Source of the DNA: JAUIAI01 sp049680625 | GTDB lineage: Bacteria > Pseudomonadota > Gammaproteobacteria > Burkholderiales > Burkholderiaceae_E | Assembly: GCA_049680625.1 (NCBI GenBank) | Contig: JBAUID010000226.1 | Location: 1 to 8,875, forward strand | Direction of reading: 5' to 3' | DNA: 8,875 bases | Shown: one piece after another, positions 6,760 to 8,875 of the stretch | How the letters are laid out: each line of letters starts with the position of its first letter | Numbering within the stretch: the first letter of the stretch is position 1 | Made by a program: the position numbers and the translations under genes | The notes under the pieces: model-generated | The model's input: only the letters and a program-made list of their open reading frames with translations | What the model was told of the DNA's origin: nothing | Databases searched by the model: none

Positions 6760-7971
6760 ATGGAATTTTCAACACCAGTCAAACTTGCAGCGGGCGCTTT
6801 GTGTGCTGCCGGTCTGAGCTTAATGACAATGAGCAGCGCACTTGCCGCTGACCCGATAAAGATTGGTGCGGTTGCGCCCAAGACCGGGCCATTGGCTGGG
6901 GGCTCTGCTATTACCCATTGGCCAAATATTCAGTTGTGGGCCGCCCAGGTTAATGAGAAAGGCGGTCTTAAGATGAAAGACGGCACGATGCGCAAAGTCG
7001 AGATCATCGAATACGACGACCGCACCAACCCGGCCGAAACCATCAAAGCCGTGCAGCGCCTGGCCACGGCAGACAAGGCTGATTTCATCGTCGCACCGTA
7101 TGGCACGGGCTTAAACCTGGCTTCGGCACCCATTTTTGCGAAGTACGGTTATCCGCAGATCGCCGTCAGTGCAATCAGCGACAAAACTGCTGAACTGACC
7201 AAACGGTACCCGGGGATCTTTTTTACCCTGGGAACCACCAGCGCTTTTGCCCAGTCGGTAGCTGACATCCTGGCCAAGATGGTGAAAGAGGGCACTATTG
7301 GCAACAAGGTTGCGATGGTCAACGTCGCTGATGCCTTTGGTATCGAGCTGGCTGAAGCCGCCAAGCCAATTTTCAGAAAAGCCGGGCTGGATATTGTGTA
7401 TGACAAGTCTTATCCGCTGGGCACGCAAGATTTATCGCCGGTGATCAAAGGGGCCAAGGCGGCCAACCCGGATGCATTTGTTGCATGGTCGTACCCGCCG
7501 GATACTTTTGCGTTAACCGAAGGTGCACGTATCGAAGGCCTGAATGTGAAAGCCTTTTACACGGCTGTCGCGACATGTTTTCCTGCTTATGCGGGCAAAT
7601 TTGGCAAGTCGATCGAAGGCAACCTGGGTGCGGGCGGGGTTGACCCCACTTCCAAAGCTTTCCAGGAATATGCGGCAGCCCACAAAAAAGTAACTGGTAA
7701 AGATGCTGATTACTGGGCAAGCGCGGTGACTTATGCAAGTTTGCAGACCCTGGGCCAGGCAATTGAAGCGGTGGGTTCAACGGATCGCAAAGCCGTAACC
7801 GAATACCTGAAGACGGGAACCTTCGAAACCGTTATGGGCACGTGGAAGTTCAACAACCAGGTGATCGAGCAGTTCTGGACGGTGGGCCAGTGGCAAAACG
7901 GCCAGTTTGTAGGGGTCGCATCGACTGGTAAAGACGGTCAGAAAGAGGCGGTTGCCAAGAAGGGTTGGTAA
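6760..7971 (+). CDS. Periplasmic substrate-binding protein of a branched-chain amino acid-type ABC transporter
   Basis: A 403-residue exported protein, LivJ/LivK-like (type I periplasmic binding fold, Peripla_BP_6 type). A Sec signal peptide is plain: Lys8, a hydrophobic core at about 9-24 and a SSALA-ADP cleavage region after residue 29 or 30. There is no good lipobox, so it should be a free periplasmic protein. The mature chain opens with the family's DPIKIGAVAPKTGPLAG, then EYDDRTNPAETIKAVQRLA (near 85-103) and the two-lobe alternation typical of the family. Members bind leucine/isoleucine/valine, but many homologues next to catabolic genes bind aromatic acids, amides or urea, so the ligand is open. 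It follows the aldehyde dehydrogenase by 40 bp and precedes the permease by 104 bp. The gap to the permease carries a long stem-loop that could favour high expression of this subunit over the membrane parts. Confidence 0.96.
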   Translation: MEFSTPVKLAAGALCAAGLSLMTMSSALAADPIKIGAVAPKTGPLAGGSAITHWPNIQLWAAQVNEKGGLKMKDGTMRKVEIIEYDDRTNPAETIKAVQRLATADKADFIVAPYGTGLNLASAPIFAKYGYPQIAVSAISDKTAELTKRYPGIFFTLGTTSAFAQSVADILAKMVKEGTIGNKVAMVNVADAFGIELAEAAKPIFRKAGLDIVYDKSYPLGTQDLSPVIKGAKAANPDAFVAWSYPPDTFALTEGARIEGLNVKAFYTAVATCFPAYAGKFGKSIEGNLGAGGVDPTSKAFQEYAAAHKKVTGKDADYWASAVTYASLQTLGQAIEAVGSTDRKAVTEYLKTGTFETVMGTWKFNNQVIEQFWTVGQWQNGQFVGVASTGKDGQKEAVAKKGW

Positions 7972-7997
7972 GCAATATCAGTTGAATACCCCGGTCA

Positions 7998-8041
7998 GTA
8001 CCGGGCCCCTGTTTGGTTGATAACAAGCAGGTGCCGGGTAC
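7998..8041 (+). promoter_or_regulatory. Long intercistronic stem-loop between binding protein and permease genes
   Basis: Bases 7998-8015 pair with 8024-8041 in 16 of 18 positions (one G-U, mismatches at 8003/8036 and 8007/8032) around an eight-base loop. No T-run follows. In transporter operons such hairpins commonly stabilise the binding-protein mRNA or partly stop transcription, so that the soluble subunit is made in excess. That role is inferred here. A short competing hairpin, CCCGG (7990-7994) with CCGGG (8001-8005), overlaps its left arm. Confidence 0.65.
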
Positions 8042-8075
8042 CAGCCGGGTTGAAAGAAAAAAGAAACGAGAGGCA

Positions 8076-8875
8076 ATGGATATTCTGATCACCGGCTTAA
8101 TGCTCGGCGCAATTTATGCGCTGATGGCTATGGGCCTGACCTTGCAATACGGCGTGTCGCGCATAATGAATCTTGCCAACGGTGAGATGCTGGTCGCCGG
8201 CGCGTTTGGGGCATTCTGGATATTTACTGTTCACAAGGTCAGTCCGTACTGGGCTGCCTTGTTTGTTGTTCCTCTCGCTTTTATCGTGAACTGGCTGGTT
8301 TATCGGTACCTATTGTCTCCCCTGGTTCGTCGGGCAAAGAGCCGTGGCCAACTTGAAGTCGATTCGATACTGGCGACTTTTGGTATGAGTTTTGCATTTG
8401 TCGGCATCATGTTGTGGTGGTTTGGCGGAGAGTTCTTTACATATTCATTTCTTGCAACACCGGTTGAGTTTCTTGGCAGTCCGTACGCCCTGAACCGCCT
8501 GGTTGCTTGCGCAGCATCCGTTGTCATTTGTTTTTTGCTTTATCTGGGTATTTACAGAACCCGCACGGGTGCCGCGATTCGCGCGGTAGCCGTCGACCCG
8601 GCGGCAGCTGGTCTGGTGGCAATTAATGTTCCCCTGGTATGTGCATTGTCGTTTGCCCTTGGAGGGGCAATTACCGCAGCGGGGGGCATCTTGTTCAGCA
8701 CGTTTTACGCACTGGACGCGTCGGTTGGTGTCGTCTACACGATGAAGGCATTGATCATTGTCATCATGGGTGGGGTCGGTGACGTCCGGGGTGCAGTGGT
8801 CGCGGCTTTTGTCCTCGGGGTAGCCGAAACTTTTGTGGCTAGCCTGATTGACCCGGGTTTAACGCTGGCGGCCGC
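8076..8875 (+). CDS. ABC transporter permease, LivH-type (3' end cut by window)
   Basis: The first 266 codons of an inner-membrane permease of the branched-chain amino acid (HAAT) family; full-length relatives have about 290-300 residues, so some 25-35 are missing. The chain is a run of hydrophobic segments beginning at residue 3 (LITGLMLGAIYALMAMGLTL). The LivH signature YGVSRIMNLANGEMLVAGAF is at about 25-44, where relatives read FG-x4-NFAHGE. The cytoplasmic EAA-like loop that contacts the ATPase is at about 164-185 (TGAAIRAVAVDPAAAGLVAI), and a late GGVGDVRGA turn is at 232-240. The ATG at 8076 has the purine-rich GAGAGG (8068-8073) just before it, rather close. A LivM-type second permease and two LivF/LivG-type ATPases are expected beyond the right edge. 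The frame is open to the last base. Confidence 0.95.
   Translation, partial: MDILITGLMLGAIYALMAMGLTLQYGVSRIMNLANGEMLVAGAFGAFWIFTVHKVSPYWAALFVVPLAFIVNWLVYRYLLSPLVRRAKSRGQLEVDSILATFGMSFAFVGIMLWWFGGEFFTYSFLATPVEFLGSPYALNRLVACAASVVICFLLYLGIYRTRTGAAIRAVAVDPAAAGLVAINVPLVCALSFALGGAITAAGGILFSTFYALDASVGVVYTMKALIIVIMGGVGDVRGAVVAAFVLGVAETFVASLIDPGLTLAA

Noticed and set aside
7990..8011. Rho-independent terminator after the binding-protein gene (CCCGG/CCGGG hairpin)
   Set aside because: The short stem is followed by GCCCCTG rather than a T-run, and the longer stem-loop over the same bases explains the symmetry better.

Overview
The window is ordinary bacterial chromosomal DNA: dense genes, moderately GC-rich by eye (not counted), with AGGAG-type ribosome binding sites on several genes. 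It looks proteobacterial, possibly gamma- or betaproteobacterial. That guess rests only on general codon choice and the gene families present. No rRNA, tRNA, insertion sequence, phage gene or CRISPR array is visible.

Layout, left to right. (1) A minus-strand thiamine-diphosphate (ThDP) enzyme of the acetolactate synthase / 2-oxoacid decarboxylase superfamily fills 1-1671, and its C-terminus runs off the left edge. (2) A 180-bp divergent intergenic region holds a tandem 11-bp repeat, a possible promoter and an inverted repeat. (3) A plus-strand short-chain dehydrogenase/reductase (SDR) occupies 1852-2649. (4) Convergent to it, at 2694-4136, is a minus-strand FprA/adrenodoxin-reductase-type ferredoxin-NADP+ reductase. 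(5) A minus-strand AraC-family regulator follows at 4184-5092. (6) After a 118-bp AT-rich divergent control region comes a plus-strand cluster: an aromatic-type aldehyde dehydrogenase (5211-6719), a periplasmic branched-chain-type ABC substrate-binding protein (6760-7971), and the first permease subunit of the same transporter (8076 onward, cut by the right edge).

Together the genes look like a catabolic locus. The AraC regulator probably controls the divergent aldehyde dehydrogenase/ABC transporter operon. The transporter would import a small organic acid or amino-acid-like compound. The ThDP enzyme, SDR and aldehyde dehydrogenase could carry out decarboxylation or C-C cleavage, alcohol/ketone oxidoreduction, and oxidation of an aldehyde to an acid. 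The FprA-type reductase implies an electron-transfer partner, such as a ferredoxin feeding an oxygenase, that is not in the window. The substrate cannot be read from the sequence; an aromatic compound is the best guess, resting on the aldehyde dehydrogenase subtype.

I found no clearly new system. The most useful second-look items are the long intercistronic stem-loop after the binding-protein gene, the control sites in the two divergent regions, the orphan FprA-type reductase, the unresolved starts of three genes, and the window ending exactly on a NotI site.
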